From Phascolomyces articulosus (lineage: Eukaryota; Mucoromycota; Mucoromycetes; Mucorales; Lichtheimiaceae), in contig JAIXMP010000003.1 of the NCBI GenBank assembly GCA_025677815.1, forward strand, positions 248,001 to 312,000: a DNA stretch of 64,000 bases, written 5' to 3'. The notes under the pieces were generated by a model. It worked only from the letters and a program-made list of their open reading frames with translations. It had not been told where the DNA came from and did no database searches. A program made the position numbers and the translations under genes. Each line of letters starts with the position of its first letter. Within the stretch, counting starts at the first letter, position 1. Positions 63,182 through 64,000 of the stretch are shown here, piece after piece.

Positions 63182-64000
63182 TTTATCTTTTTTCTTTATA
63201 CTAATCCACTTCATTATAAGGGAAAGAAAGAAAATAAATGGTTCATTCCAAATTGACCATTTATTTCTTCCAATTCCTCTTTTTTTTTTCATTTTGCATT
63301 TCATACCCCCCCATCTGGCACATGTGTTTTTTTTACTTCGATTCCATAACAACCGCAACTTCCGCAAACTTCATAATATATATATATATATAAATATATA
63401 CACACCACCACAACAACAACAATAACCTATTTCTATATCTCTCTCTTTTTTTCTCTTATTCTTTATCAACCCATTTTATGTACAAAATATTTCATTAAAA
63501 AAATATTATATTTTCTCGTTTCATTTTTTTTTGTTTGTTGAGTCGAAAGATAAAACTCTTATTATATATTTCGATCACATGAGTAGACCATGTGTTATGT
63601 ACGTGTGGTTATTTTTTTGATGTCAGAAAAAAAGAGGTGAAAAAGAAAAAAGGTGATATAATAGAAGACACTACAACTTAGCATCACATAAACAACAAAT
63701 GGGCAGTAATAAGACATGGATGTACTGTGTGTGATATATATGTACTTGGGGGTTTATCTAGTACATATTTATAACCCTAAAAAGATAACTTTTTGTTTAT
63801 ACATATTAGATAAGAAGGTGAGAGAGAAAGGAAGAACTTCTTGTCCATTTCTTCTTGCCCTTTTCTTCTTTCTTCTTCTTTAGTTCCATGACTTACTTTG
63901 GGCTTTCTTGTTCTAATTCAATTCATATATCTATCTTATATAATTCTCCCTCTTTTTTATTATTATTTTGGGTACTCCCTCTTCTTTATCTTCTATTGAC
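63182..64000. other. AT-rich flank at window end
   Basis: The 3' flank of the SERTA-like gene, with TA and T runs. No gene is visible before the end of the window; a plus-strand pyrimidine-rich stretch (63830-64000) may be the leader of a gene outside. Confidence 0.4.

Overview
This is a eukaryotic nuclear window. Genes are split by short GT-AG introns, the intergenic DNA is strongly AT-rich, and the proteins are fungal. Two secreted class 3 lipases with the Rhizomucor-type architecture (GHSLGG serine, DIVPHLPP aspartate, C-terminal DH), a PKA-site neutral trehalase and a yapsin-like protease cluster point to an early-diverging fungus of the Mucoromycota, probably Mucorales. Genus cannot be fixed from the sequence alone. 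All exon models below are read by eye from open frames, splice consensus and phase continuity; no transcript evidence is available.

Layout. 1-3.1 kb: a possible last exon of an upstream gene, then AT-rich DNA holding a small GC-rich insertion flanked by direct repeats. 3.1-12.3 kb: an EST1/SMG6-like PIN-domain protein (+), a neutral trehalase (-) and an orphan Q/P/H-rich coiled-coil protein (-). 12.3-28.7 kb: a gene-poor, very AT-rich stretch with two paralogous secreted lipases about 5 kb apart and the decayed 3' end of a third copy. 28.7-34.7 kb: an adenylate-kinase-like protein with a long extra C-terminal region, and a Kes1/Osh4-type oxysterol-binding protein. 35.2-38.9 kb (-): a broken glycerol kinase gene, then an intact cyclase-family protein. 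41.0-51.9 kb (+): orotate phosphoribosyltransferase, SF3B1/Hsh155, a Ubc6-type tail-anchored E2, serine palmitoyltransferase subunit 2, and a small mitochondrial inner-membrane protein that may be a complex I accessory subunit. 54.1-61.4 kb (+): three tandem pepsin-family aspartic proteases with the same intron in the first DTGS motif and GPI-anchor-like tails. 61.9-63.2 kb: a low-complexity protein with an N-terminal segment resembling a SERTA domain.

There is no operon logic. Housekeeping genes (splicing, pyrimidine and sphingolipid synthesis, ER quality control, mRNA decay) alternate with accessory secreted-enzyme families growing by local duplication. No single undescribed system is obvious. 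The best leads are the two pseudogenes, the protease cluster with its hypervariable loop, the adenylate kinase C-terminal region, the orphan coiled-coil protein, the SERTA-like protein, and the small hAT-like repeat traces.
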